A stretch of 7,696 nucleotides of DNA, taken from NCBI GenBank assembly GCA_009782025.1, contig WQUQ01000027.1, forward strand, positions 1 through 7,696, given 5' to 3'. Source of the DNA: Desulfobulbus sp. GTDB lineage: Bacteria > Pseudomonadota > Gammaproteobacteria > Burkholderiales > Rhodocyclaceae. The notes beneath the pieces are model-generated. The model had not been told where the DNA came from. It saw only the letters and a list, made by a program, of their open reading frames with translations, and ran no database searches. Shown piece after piece: positions 1-7,201 of the stretch (position 1 is the stretch's first letter; the number at the start of each line of letters is the position of its first letter). Both the position numbers and the translations under genes were made by a program.

Positions 1-30
1 TATCAGCGCGCCCTGGCGCTGAAAAGCTAG
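1..30 (+). CDS. possible C-terminal end of an upstream gene (partial)
   Basis: Frame 1 reads Y-Q-R-A-L-A-L-K-S and then a TAG stop at 28-30. This short tail resembles the second helix of a tetratricopeptide repeat, in which Tyr, Ala-Leu and Leu recur at this spacing. It could therefore be the end of a TPR protein whose body lies before the window. Only nine codons are visible, so this is a weak inference. The same bases also form a 6-bp stem (4-9 with 16-21). Confidence 0.25.
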   Translation, partial: YQRALALKS

Positions 31-59
31 AATCCCCAAACCATCACGAATAGCCGCCC

Positions 60-1097
60 ATGCAACTCACCCTGACCCGCCCCGACGACTGGCATCTCCA
101 CCTGCGCGACGGCGAGGCGCTGGCCGCCGTGTTGCCGCACACCGCCGCCCAGTTTGGCCGGGCCATCGTCATGCCCAACCTGAAGCCGCCGGTCACCACC
201 GTCGAACTGGCCGCTACCTACCGCCAGCGCATCCTGGCCGCGCTGCCAGAGGGCATGACCTTCGAGCCGCTGCTGACCCTCTACCTGACCGACAACACGC
301 CGCCGGCCGAAATCGCCAAGGCCGCTGCCAGCGGCTTCGTCAAGGCGGTGAAGCTGTACCCGGCGGGCGCGACGACCAACTCCGACGCCGGCCTGACCGA
401 CGTTGCCAGGGCCTACGACGCGCTCGCCGAGATGGAGCGCCTCGGCCTGCCGCTCCTGGTGCACGGCGAAGTCACCGACCCGGCGATCGACCTGTTCGAC
501 CGCGAAAAAGCCTTCATCGACACCGTGCTGTTGCCGCTGACGCAGCGCTTCCCGCGTCTGAAAGTGGTCATGGAGCACATCACCACCCGCGATGCCGCCG
601 AATTCGTCGCCGCCGCACCGGCCAACGTCGCCGCCACCCTCACCGCCCACCACCTGCTGTACAACCGCAACGCCATCTTCCTCGGCGGCGTTCGACCGCA
701 CTGGTACTGCCTGCCGGTGCTGAAGCGCGAAACGCACCGTCAGGCCCTGGTCGCCGCCGCGATTTCCGGTAATCCGAAATTTTTTCTCGGCACCGACTCG
801 GCGCCGCACGCCAAGGGGGCCAAGGAGGCGGCCTGCGGCTGCGCCGGCTGCTATACCGCCTTTGCCGCCATCGAACTGTATGCCGAAGCCTTCGAGCAGG
901 CCGGCGCGCTCGACCGGCTGGAAGCCTTCGCGAGCTTTTTCGGCGCGGACTGGTACGGCCTGCCGCGCAATACCGGCGCGATCACGCTGGTCAAGGAAAA
1001 GTGGACCGTGCCGGCCGACTATCCGTATATCAGCGCCGACCGCATCGTGCCGCTGCGGGCCGGCGAAACCCTGTCCTGGAAAATGCACCGAGGATAA
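60..1097 (+). CDS. pyrC: dihydroorotase, PyrC type (class II)
   Basis: Catalyses the reversible cyclisation of N-carbamoyl-L-aspartate to L-dihydroorotate, the third step of de novo pyrimidine synthesis, in the cytoplasm. The 345 residues match the length of the E. coli PyrC type (about 348). The zinc and catalytic residues are all visible: His12 and His14 in HLHLRDG, Lys98 in [12 protein letters not shown] (the lysine carboxylated in this family), His135 in LLVHGE, His173 in MEHITT, and Asp246 in [14 protein letters not shown]. The start at 60 puts HLHLRDG at its usual distance from the N-terminus. No strong Shine-Dalgarno precedes it. A TAGAAT sequence at 28-33 could be a -10 box but has no convincing -35. 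The next gene starts 3 bases after this stop. The identification is very secure. Confidence 0.97.
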   Translation: MQLTLTRPDDWHLHLRDGEALAAVLPHTAAQFGRAIVMPNLKPPVTTVELAATYRQRILAALPEGMTFEPLLTLYLTDNTPPAEIAKAAASGFVKAVKLYPAGATTNSDAGLTDVARAYDALAEMERLGLPLLVHGEVTDPAIDLFDREKAFIDTVLLPLTQRFPRLKVVMEHITTRDAAEFVAAAPANVAATLTAHHLLYNRNAIFLGGVRPHWYCLPVLKRETHRQALVAAAISGNPKFFLGTDSAPHAKGAKEAACGCAGCYTAFAAIELYAEAFEQAGALDRLEAFASFFGADWYGLPRNTGAITLVKEKWTVPADYPYISADRIVPLRAGETLSWKMHRG

Positions 1098-1100
1098 ATC

Positions 1101-1535
1101 ATGCGTCTGCGCCACCTGCTGCCCCTGCTCGCCGTACCCCTGCTGGCCGCCTGCGTCAACGACTCGGCAAGCTACCTGATTGACGGCAGCGCCGAGCACA
1201 CGCTGACCCTGATCCGCGAGCAACCGGCCTTCTGGAACGACAAGGTGAATCTGTCTCTGGCCGTCTCGCGCATGCCCGCCTGCCTGCGCCGGCACAGCCT
1301 CGGCAGCGGCACCGCGCGAACGCCGGTTGAAGTCTGGCAGGTGCCGTCGGGCGCTTTCATCATCCGCATCGGCAAGCGCATGTACGCCGCCGAAACGCAG
1401 ACCTGCGAAGGCTTCGCCCGCATCGATGGCGATCCGGTCACCGGCATGGGCGAGTTGCGCGGAGTTTTTCGCGTGCGTGACGGGAAACTGGTTTTCGTCA
1501 AAGAGGCGGCGGGCACTAACTCCATTTCGCAATGA
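1101..1535 (+). CDS. small predicted outer-membrane lipoprotein, function unknown
   Basis: A 144-residue protein with a lipoprotein signal peptide: Arg2 and Arg4, a Leu-rich hydrophobic core, and a lipobox LAAC ending at Cys18. Residue 19 is Val rather than Asp, so by the usual +2 rule it should be sorted to the outer membrane. The mature part has two further cysteines (61 and 102) that could form a disulfide in the periplasm, and a beta-rich look (VEVWQVPSGAFIIRIGKRMY). I do not recognise the family and assign no function. A GAGG Shine-Dalgarno at about 1090-1093 overlaps the end of pyrC and sits 7 bases before the ATG, which suggests coupling to pyrC translation. The IS remnant begins almost directly after the stop, so the last few residues may have been altered by the insertion or deletion. 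Confidence 0.85.
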   Translation: MRLRHLLPLLAVPLLAACVNDSASYLIDGSAEHTLTLIREQPAFWNDKVNLSLAVSRMPACLRRHSLGSGTARTPVEVWQVPSGAFIIRIGKRMYAAETQTCEGFARIDGDPVTGMGELRGVFRVRDGKLVFVKEAAGTNSISQ

Positions 1536-1541
1536 AATTAT

Positions 1542-1740
1542 GAAGTTTAACAGCTTCAAAAATGAGCGGGCGCATGGCGTTCGCTACGCCACGCACGTCC
1601 AGATCAAGGCGACCGCCTTTGAGTACACCGAGGTTTTCTACAACCGCAAACGGCAGCATTCAACCCTGGGTTACCAGTCCCCCGTTCAGTTTCTGGAGAC
1701 ATGGTTCAGACAACAACAGCAGGAAAAACGGGTAGCATGA
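1542..1740 (+). pseudogene. 3' fragment of an IS3-family transposase (OrfB, rve domain)
   Basis: The frame ending at the TGA at 1738-1740 encodes about 65 residues typical of the C-terminus of IS3-family OrfB transposases. It has the N-S-F-K-N-E-R segment, where the Glu is the last acid of the DDE catalytic triad. That is followed by the characteristic EVFYNRKRQHSTLGYQSP block and a Gln-rich tail. OrfA and most of OrfB, including both catalytic Asp residues, are missing, so it cannot be active. The ATG at 1542 is probably fortuitous. Recognisable IS sequence begins around 1548-1551, only about 15 bases after the lipoprotein stop. Confidence 0.88.
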
Positions 1741-1778
1741 ACCCACCCTTTGGCAGACGAAAAACAGAGGGAATCTCA
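1548..1778 (+). mobile_element. truncated IS3-family element, right end only
   Basis: This is the transposase 3' remnant plus its downstream noncoding end. After the stop, about 38 bases lead to GAATCTCA at 1771-1778. The IS3 family ends in CA, and the distance from the stop suits a right terminal repeat, so 1778 is a reasonable outer boundary. No matching left end or target duplication is visible in the window. The boundary is inferred from family habit. Confidence 0.6.
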
Positions 1779-1802
1779 GGCACGGCTCATCGCCTTACAT
1801 CG

Positions 1803-2573
1803 TCATCGTTGTACTGGCGGAAGGATCGCCTCTGCTTCCGGGTGGCAACCCACGAGGAACGTCATCATCTCGGTCGCATCCTTCGAGAGATAGAAGCGCA
1901 CCATCTTCTCGTTGAACTCCTGCGCCTTGGCAGCGGGCACGCTGATGGCATCGATGCCATGCGACATGAGCACGCCGTTCATCATGAAACGTGATGTGCG
2001 CTTGTTGCCGTCGAAGAAAAACTGTTGCAAAGCGCCGAACAGGAAGAAAATCGTGGCCCGCTCGAACGGCCCGCATTCTTGCAGCGCGGCCACGCCATCG
2101 GAAAACACTCGATTCAATTCCGGTGCATTGGGCAAAGTCGGCAGCGGGGTATAGCGCCCATGCTCGCCCAGCCCCACGTCCGGTGTGTAGTTCTTCTCCT
2201 GCCCTTCACCACGGAACATGCCCCATTCCAAGGCTTCCTTGCGGGCAACGATGCTGTTCAGTTCCGTGAATATCGGCTTGGAAAGCTCAAACTGACTGCC
2301 CCTGACCATCGCCAGCAACCGCTTGGAGCTTTCGGCCAGATTCAGGACTTGCTCCTGATCCGAAATTTTGCGTCCGCCGATGGTGACGCCATCCAGCAGC
2401 GTCTTGACTTCCGGGAAGGTGAAGGGGTTGCCTTCGAGCATCGATGCGTCCCAGACGAACTCCGGCAGCATCTTGTAGAAGCGGAAGCAAACTCGCTCAA
2501 TCGAGTGCGAAGGAATAGCAGCCGGAACTGCTGACCTGTTCCAACGAAAGCCAAGAGCATCAAACAGAGTCAT
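1803..2573 (-). CDS. Fic/DOC family protein with variant core motif
   Basis: Fic domains usually transfer AMP (or another phosphate-containing group) from a nucleotide to a target hydroxyl. Numbering from the ATG at 2573 (256 aa), the Fic core is at 184-195: Q-F-F-F-D-G-N-K-R-T-S-R. It matches HxFx(D/E)GN(G/K)RxxR except that the catalytic His is Gln184, codon CAG at 2022-2024. An N-terminal SMLEGNPFT segment (residues 44-52) resembles the inhibitory helix of class II Fic proteins, keeping Glu47 and Gly48. However, the usual Ser/Thr four residues before the Glu is Ala. The frame can extend to a TTG at 2591 (262 aa). I prefer 2573 because the promoter at 2609-2637 predicts transcription starting near 2602. 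The gene stands alone, next to an IS remnant, with no partner antitoxin visible. Whether it is catalytically active is open. Confidence 0.88.
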   Translation of the reverse strand: MTLFDALGFRWNRSAVPAAIPSHSIERVCFRFYKMLPEFVWDASMLEGNPFTFPEVKTLLDGVTIGGRKISDQEQVLNLAESSKRLLAMVRGSQFELSKPIFTELNSIVARKEALEWGMFRGEGQEKNYTPDVGLGEHGRYTPLPTLPNAPELNRVFSDGVAALQECGPFERATIFFLFGALQQFFFDGNKRTSRFMMNGVLMSHGIDAISVPAAKAQEFNEKMVRFYLSKDATEMMTFLVGCHPEAEAILPPVQR

Positions 2574-2608
2574 GTCACGACACCGCATCAATCATCAAAC
2601 ACGACTTC

Positions 2609-2637
2609 ATCATACGCAGCCGTGTCGCGCATGTCAG
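2609..2637 (-). promoter_or_regulatory. sigma-70-type promoter for the Fic gene
   Basis: On the minus strand, CTGACA (2632-2637) and TATGAT (2609-2614) each match five of six consensus bases and are exactly 17 bases apart. Transcription would start near 2602, giving a leader of about 28 bases to the ATG at 2573. No strong Shine-Dalgarno lies in that leader; GGTG 7 bases before the ATG is the best candidate. Confidence 0.6.
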
Positions 2638-2728
2638 CCACGAAACACGTCTTTACATTGTTGTGCGCTCGGCTCATCGGCGAGGTATTTCAACCACGAA
2701 AATCGGATCGCCATTTATCGACCGGGGG

Positions 2729-2775
2729 TCGCCGCTGGTCGCCAGCGTCAAGCGCCCCGCGCCGCCGCCCGGCAG
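2729..2775. repeat. 47-bp exact direct copy of an internal murI segment
   Basis: Bases 2729-2775 are identical to 3036-3082 inside murI, in the same orientation and 307 bases away. Ten more bases on the left (2719-2728 versus 3026-3035) match at eight positions. To the right the similarity stops. The copied part corresponds to about 16 codons near the C-terminus of MurI (the LPGGGAGRLTLATSG stretch). Confidence 0.9.
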
Positions 2776-2786
2776 TTTGGGAGCAA

Positions 2787-2870
2787 GTTGGCGGTGAGCC
2801 GCAGACGAACCCCAACATCGGCTGCCCTGTGGCCTTTTGCTCGTTGGGGTTCGCTACGCTCACCACCAAC
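2787..2870. repeat. long imperfect inverted repeat (REP/MITE-like hairpin)
   Basis: The outer arms 2787-2799 and 2858-2870 pair at 12 of 13 positions. The inner arms 2806-2816 and 2843-2853 pair perfectly over 11 bases around a 26-base loop. An asymmetric internal loop (2800-2805 against 2854-2857) separates them. The right arm carries GGGGTTCGCTACGCTCACC-like sequence of the sort often found in dispersed intergenic repeats of GC-rich proteobacteria. That last comparison is from memory, not a search. Confidence 0.7.
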
Positions 2871-2953
2871 AGCCTCAGGCAAGGGATGCGTTGAGGATTG
2901 AAGCAAAACTGCTCTAAAAATGGATTTATCGGGCGGGAGATGATCCTGGTGTT

Positions 2954-3760
2954 TCAGGAACGATCCGGCTCCCAGTGCTCAAGGGGCATTTTTTCGCCCC
3001 ACAGCCGATGAACCGTGGCCATCACCGACTGGGGTTCGCCGCTGGTCGCCAGCGTCAAGCGCCCCGCGCCGCCGCCCGGCAGCTCGCCGGCCAGCAGTCG
3101 GCGTTCAAGTTGCCGCGCCACCGCCTCACCGGTATCGAGCAAGCGCGTACCCGCCGGCAAGCGCCGCGCGATGGCTGCCGCCGCCCACGGGTAATGCGTG
3201 CAGCCGAGAACGATCACATCCGCCCCCGCCGCCGCCAGCGGCAGCATATAGGCATCGAGCAAATGCGCAATCAGCGGGCCGTCCGCGCCTTCCGCCTCGA
3301 TGGCGTCGGCCAGTCCGGGACAAGCCTGGGTCACGACCTGAACATGACGGGCGTGACTTTCGACGAGGCGGCGAAAACGCTCGCTCGCCAGCGTGCGCGT
3401 CGTCGCCAGCACGCCGATGACGCCGGTTTTGGTCAGTGCCGCCGCCGGCTTGACCCCCGGCTCCAGCGCCACGATGGGCAAGGGCGTCGCGGCGCGAATG
3501 GCATCGGCCGCCACCGCCGTCGCCGTATTGCAGGCGATGACCAGCGCCTTGACGCCGCGCCGCGCCAGCGCGCCGGCGATGTTCACGCAACGTTCCTTGA
3601 GAAAAGCCTCCGGCTTGTCGCCATAGGGCAGAAAGCGGGTATCGGCGAAATAGAAAAAATCCTCGCCGGGCAGACGCTGGCGCAAGGCGCGCAGAACCGT
3701 CAGGCCGCCGAGACCGGAATCGAAAACGGCAATGGGGTGGTGATCGAGCGGGGCATCCAC
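2954..3760 (-). CDS. murI: glutamate racemase
   Basis: Interconverts L- and D-glutamate without a cofactor, supplying D-Glu for peptidoglycan precursors in the cytoplasm. Numbered from the GTG at 3758-3760 (268 aa), it has the N-terminal DSGLGGLTVLRAL motif with Asp14. It also has PYGDK, the first catalytic Cys77 in ACNTATA, and the second catalytic Cys187 in LGCTHYPW. Length is normal for the family. The frame also allows a TTG at 3796 (280 aa), but the extra residues begin IWKWN and are encoded by the terminal repeat of a small element. I therefore prefer the GTG, although neither start has a visible Shine-Dalgarno. No in-frame ATG occurs upstream. Forty-seven bases of its 3' region recur downstream at 2729-2775. 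The acyltransferase gene lies 227 bases upstream on the same strand. Confidence 0.95.
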   Translation of the reverse strand: MDAPLDHHPIAVFDSGLGGLTVLRALRQRLPGEDFFYFADTRFLPYGDKPEAFLKERCVNIAGALARRGVKALVIACNTATAVAADAIRAATPLPIVALEPGVKPAAALTKTGVIGVLATTRTLASERFRRLVESHARHVQVVTQACPGLADAIEAEGADGPLIAHLLDAYMLPLAAAGADVIVLGCTHYPWAAAAIARRLPAGTRLLDTGEAVARQLERRLLAGELPGGGAGRLTLATSGEPQSVMATVHRLWGEKMPLEHWEPDRS

Positions 3761-3778
3761 GACAGGCTGAGCCAGGTA

Positions 3779-3882
3779 ATTCCATTTCCAAATCAACCGA
3801 TGACTTTGTCGGCTTCACTTGCCGTACAACCGTACTGTCTCTCGCTTCGCCTTCGCGTCCTCGGCTGATTTAAAAATGGAAT
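3779..3882. mobile_element. 104-bp MITE-like element with terminal inverted repeats
   Basis: The ends 3779-3798 and 3863-3882 are inverted repeats matching at 17 of 20 bases, each starting ATTCCATTT from the outside. The interior (3799-3862) has no start-to-stop frame of useful length. In the minus-strand murI frame it reads K-R-E-T-V-R-L-Y-G-K followed by TGA. Size, terminal repeats and lack of coding suit a small non-autonomous element or dispersed repeat. No clear target duplication is seen. One end sits 18 bases from the preferred murI start. Confidence 0.6.
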
Positions 3883-3907
3883 AAGGCGGCGAAAGGCGGC
3901 ATTATCG

Positions 3908-3930
3908 CATTCCACCCGAGCGGCGGAATG
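3908..3930 (-). repeat. hairpin downstream of the acyltransferase gene
   Basis: Arms 3908-3916 and 3922-3930 pair at eight of nine positions around a 5-base loop. In a minus-strand transcript the ninth pair becomes G-U, making a full 9-bp stem. It lies about 58 bases past the acyltransferase stop and could slow or end transcription. It has no T-tract on that strand, so I do not call it a terminator. Confidence 0.35.
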
Positions 3931-3987
3931 GCCCCGCGCCACGTCGTTTGGCGTCAACACGCGGTCAGCGCGGGATGACTGCTGTCG

Positions 3988-5082
3988 TCAGTGCTCGAAG
4001 GCCAACTGTCGGCCTTCGCTATCGCGCCGGTCTGTCCGCCCGGCTTTTTCCGGCGCACGGAAACGCTTGGCGAGGCGCGCGGCCGGGATTTCCACCCAGC
4101 GATGGAAGACATGGGCGGCGACCAGGCTGCCGCCGAAGGCGACCAGCAGGCCGGCCGTTGCCGCTGCCGGCGAATTCCAGCCGAGACGCGCCCAGAGCGC
4201 GCCGACCAGAACCAGAATGGGAAAATGAACCAGGAACAGGCTGAACGACATTTTGCCGATCCGGGCGAGCGCGCTGCTGTGCGACCAGCGCTCACCCCAA
4301 CCCAGGCGCCCGGCAATGAACAGCACGATGCCGAACACCATGGCCACGACCAGACGCCCGCGCCACTCGTAAAACAGAGCCAGCAGCATGACGCCCTCGA
4401 AAATGACGAAGCCCGTCGCGCCGCCGCGCGTCATCGCCCGGCTCACGAGAACGCCCATGAAGAAGAAGGGAAAGAAATACAAGGCCCAAGGCTCGCCAGC
4501 CGGGTCGAGATTGAAATAAAACAGCGAGTAAAGCGAGAGCGCCCAACCAATCAGCATGACCATCCCGTTATCGCCGGAACCGAAACGCCGTTGCAGAACC
4601 AGGCTGAAGGCGTAGAGCAGGCCAAGCTGGAAATTGATGCAGACGAACCACAGACCGGCCGACAGCGCTTCGTAGCCGAGAATGTCCTGCAAGAAAAAGA
4701 GGTGGGCGAGAAACTGGGCGAACGAGACCGGCTGGCCGAGCACCTCGTCGGGCACCCAGCCGCGCGCAAAGGCGTAGATGGGCAGAATGCCGATGACGAT
4801 GACCAGATAGGGCAGGCCGAGCCGGCAGTAACGCTGGATGCCGAAACGCCCGAGTTGCCCCGGATCCCATTCCCGCCCCCGCATGCTTTGGGCGGAAACG
4901 TAGCCGCTGATGACGAAAAATATCTGCGTCGAGCGGCCATATTCGCTCAACCAGGAGAGCGCGCCGCCCATGATCGGCGCCGCCCATTCATTGAGCGGCG
5001 CGTACAGGGAAAAATGGTGCCAGACGATCAGCAGCGCGGCAAAGGCGCGCAAGATCAGAATGAAAGAAGGCTGAACGAGCAA
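3988..5082 (-). CDS. acyltransferase 3 family integral membrane protein
   Basis: A 364-residue polytopic membrane protein of the acyltransferase-3 (OafA/NodX-like) family, whose members O-acylate sugars of lipopolysaccharide, exopolysaccharide or other glycans. The family signature Arg-X10-His is present near the N-terminus: Arg12 and His23 in LRAFAALLIVWHHF. The FFVISGYV segment (about residues 54-61) is also typical. About ten hydrophobic segments follow, ending with FHRWVEIPAARL (about 326-337) and a charged cytoplasmic-type tail. The extra SGNH domain found in some members is absent. The start taken here is TTG at 5080-5082, because it leaves a normal-length first helix. No Shine-Dalgarno is visible and upstream ATT codons are also possible. 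Acceptor and acyl donor cannot be read from the sequence, and no glycan gene cluster lies around it. Confidence 0.9.
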   Translation of the reverse strand: MLVQPSFILILRAFAALLIVWHHFSLYAPLNEWAAPIMGGALSWLSEYGRSTQIFFVISGYVSAQSMRGREWDPGQLGRFGIQRYCRLGLPYLVIVIGILPIYAFARGWVPDEVLGQPVSFAQFLAHLFFLQDILGYEALSAGLWFVCINFQLGLLYAFSLVLQRRFGSGDNGMVMLIGWALSLYSLFYFNLDPAGEPWALYFFPFFFMGVLVSRAMTRGGATGFVIFEGVMLLALFYEWRGRLVVAMVFGIVLFIAGRLGWGERWSHSSALARIGKMSFSLFLVHFPILVLVGALWARLGWNSPAAATAGLLVAFGGSLVAAHVFHRWVEIPAARLAKRFRAPEKAGRTDRRDSEGRQLAFEH

Positions 5083-5100
5083 AATAATGGAAATTATTTT
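5081..5100. promoter_or_regulatory. AT-rich palindrome at the acyltransferase start
   Basis: AAAATAAT and ATTATTTT form a perfect 8-bp inverted repeat with a 4-base spacer, in an otherwise GC-rich sequence. It overlaps the start codon region of the acyltransferase gene. A TAAAAT on the minus strand (5096-5101) could be a -10 box, but I see no matching -35. It may be an operator or just an AT-rich promoter region. Confidence 0.35.
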
Positions 5101-5156
5101 AAAACGCCATTGTCACATGGCCACTCCACATCGCCGCCCATGGCCGGGAAATAAAG

Positions 5157-5176
5157 TTGTCGTTTTGACCCGACAA
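5157..5176 (-). terminator. possible weak terminator of the NIF3-family gene
   Basis: The inverted repeat TTGTCG/CGACAA (5157-5162 with 5171-5176) has an 8-base loop. On the minus strand it is followed by CTTTATTT. It lies about 78 bases after the NIF3-family stop. The stem is short, so it would be a weak intrinsic terminator. Confidence 0.35.
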
Positions 5177-5188
5177 GATGATTCAGCC

Positions 5189-5262
5189 CGGTGGGTCTCG
5201 GCCCGCCGACCAACAGCCAATTTGACTTTGAACCGGTGGGGCAAGCCCCCGCCCTACACCGG
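5189..5262. repeat. two hairpin-forming intergenic repeats overlapping a gene end
   Basis: First unit: 5189-5195 pairs with 5202-5208 (7 bp including one G-U) around 6 bases. Second unit: outer arms CCGGTG (5233-5238) and CACCGG (5257-5262) enclose GGGGC-AA-GCCCC (5238-5249). The second unit contains the TAG stop of the NIF3-family gene at 5254-5256. The GGGGCAAGCCCC core is typical of dispersed palindromic repeats in GC-rich genomes; that is recalled, not searched. Confidence 0.55.
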
Positions 5263-6000
5263 ATTATCGATGTCGACGAATTCGCAAACCAGGCCGCAGT
5301 GTTCGCCCACGTGCCGGGCCAGCGCCCGGATGCCGCCGCGCTCGGTGGCGTGGTGACCGGCGGCGATGTAGGCGACGCCGCTCTCAAGGGCGAGATGGAC
5401 GGTTTGTTCGGAGATTTCGCCGGATAGATAGGCATCGACCCCGAGCGCGATGGCCTGCTCGAAATAGCCCTGCGCCCCGCCGGAGCACCAGGCGACGCGC
5501 CGGATCGGGCGCTTCGGATCGCCGATGACCAGCGGCTGCCGACCCAGTTGGCGGGCAACGCGGGCGCTCAATCCGGCCAGATCGTCGCCGGCGTCGGCGC
5601 TACCCAGCCAGCCGATGTCCTGCTCGCCGAAGCGGCCTGTCGGTTGCCAGTCGAGGAGCGCGGCCAGTTGCGCGTTGTTGCCCAGCGTCGGGTGCGCATC
5701 GAGCGGCAGATGGTAGGCCAGAAGGCTGATGTCGTGGCGCAGCAAGGCGCCGAGCCGCTGCTTGCGGATGCCGGTGATGCGGCCATCCTCGCCTTTCCAG
5801 AAATAGCCGTGATGGACCAGGATGGCATCGGCCGCGCGGGCCGCCGCGGCATCGAGCAGCGCCTGGCTGGCGGTGACGCCGGCGACGATGCGGCGAACCT
5901 CGTCGCGCCCTTCCACTTGCAGACCGTTTGGGCAATAATCGCGGAATTTCGCGGGCTCCAGCAGCTCATCCAGATAATTCACCAAAGCGTCACGTTTCAT
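5254..6000 (-). CDS. NIF3/YbgI (DUF34) family dinuclear metal protein
   Basis: A 248-residue member of the NIF3-like family (E. coli YbgI type, about 247 aa), conserved toroidal proteins with a two-metal site. The biochemical role is debated; GTP cyclohydrolase I type 2 labels in databases are not well supported. The expected metal ligands are all present: His63 and His64 in ILVHHGYFW, Asp101 in LPLDAHP, and His216 and Glu220 in [11 protein letters not shown]. The ATG at 5998-6000 is preceded by GAAAG at 9 bases, a modest ribosome site. The gene diverges from the HtrA-like protease gene with 14 bases between the starts. In many betaproteobacteria these two families are neighbours. Its stop lies inside a hairpin repeat. 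Confidence 0.95.
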   Translation of the reverse strand: MKRDALVNYLDELLEPAKFRDYCPNGLQVEGRDEVRRIVAGVTASQALLDAAAARAADAILVHHGYFWKGEDGRITGIRKQRLGALLRHDISLLAYHLPLDAHPTLGNNAQLAALLDWQPTGRFGEQDIGWLGSADAGDDLAGLSARVARQLGRQPLVIGDPKRPIRRVAWCSGGAQGYFEQAIALGVDAYLSGEISEQTVHLALESGVAYIAAGHHATERGGIRALARHVGEHCGLVCEFVDIDNPV

Positions 6001-6014
6001 CGATACGGTCTTTC

Positions 6015-7166
<1,152 letters not shown>

Positions 7167-7175
7167 CCCGGATAA

Positions 7176-7201
7176 GGGCGTAAAAAACGGGCGTAAAAAA
7201 C
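7176..7201. repeat. exact tandem duplication of a 13-base unit
   Basis: GGGCGTAAAAAAC occurs twice in a row (7176-7188 and 7189-7201). The second copy supplies the T-tract of the rpmG terminator on the minus strand; the first places a second T-run 13 bases further on. Confidence 0.9.

Larger units (their letters stand above)
2640..2953. other. gene-free spacer between the Fic gene and murI
   Basis: I find no credible gene here. The open frames through it lack recognisable protein character. It contains a 47-base copy of murI sequence (2729-2775) and a long imperfect inverted repeat (2787-2870). It also has a 10-base match, TAAAAATGGA (2915-2924), to one end of the element at 3779-3882. No clear terminator for murI with a T-tract is visible, only a weak IR (TCCTG/CAGGA) across the murI stop. 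Confidence 0.6.

Noticed and set aside
27..1559. A 510-codon open frame on the minus strand opposite pyrC and the lipoprotein gene
   Set aside because: It mirrors the codon bias of well-identified plus-strand genes in GC-rich DNA and has a low-complexity Gly/Arg/Gln/Val-rich composition with no known motif.
1803..2591. Fic gene as part of a Fic/antitoxin (FicTA-type) pair
   Set aside because: No small adjacent antitoxin gene is present; the inhibitory-type segment is within the protein itself, as in class II Fic proteins.
2572..2901. Plus-strand frames across the Fic-murI gap
   Set aside because: Arg/Pro/Ser-rich translations cross the copied murI segment and the hairpin, and no ribosome site or family resemblance is visible.
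3797..3862. A minus-strand peptide (KRETVRLYGK then stop) inside the small element as a leader peptide for murI
   Set aside because: The frame has no start codon after the preceding stop, so translation is not supported.
3991..5154. A 387-codon plus-strand frame opposite the acyltransferase gene
   Set aside because: Very polar, low-complexity translation that exactly shadows a clear membrane protein; no independent start signal.
5930..6014. A sigma-70 promoter for the HtrA-like gene using GATAAT near 5970
   Set aside because: No acceptable -35 hexamer at 16-18 bases upstream.
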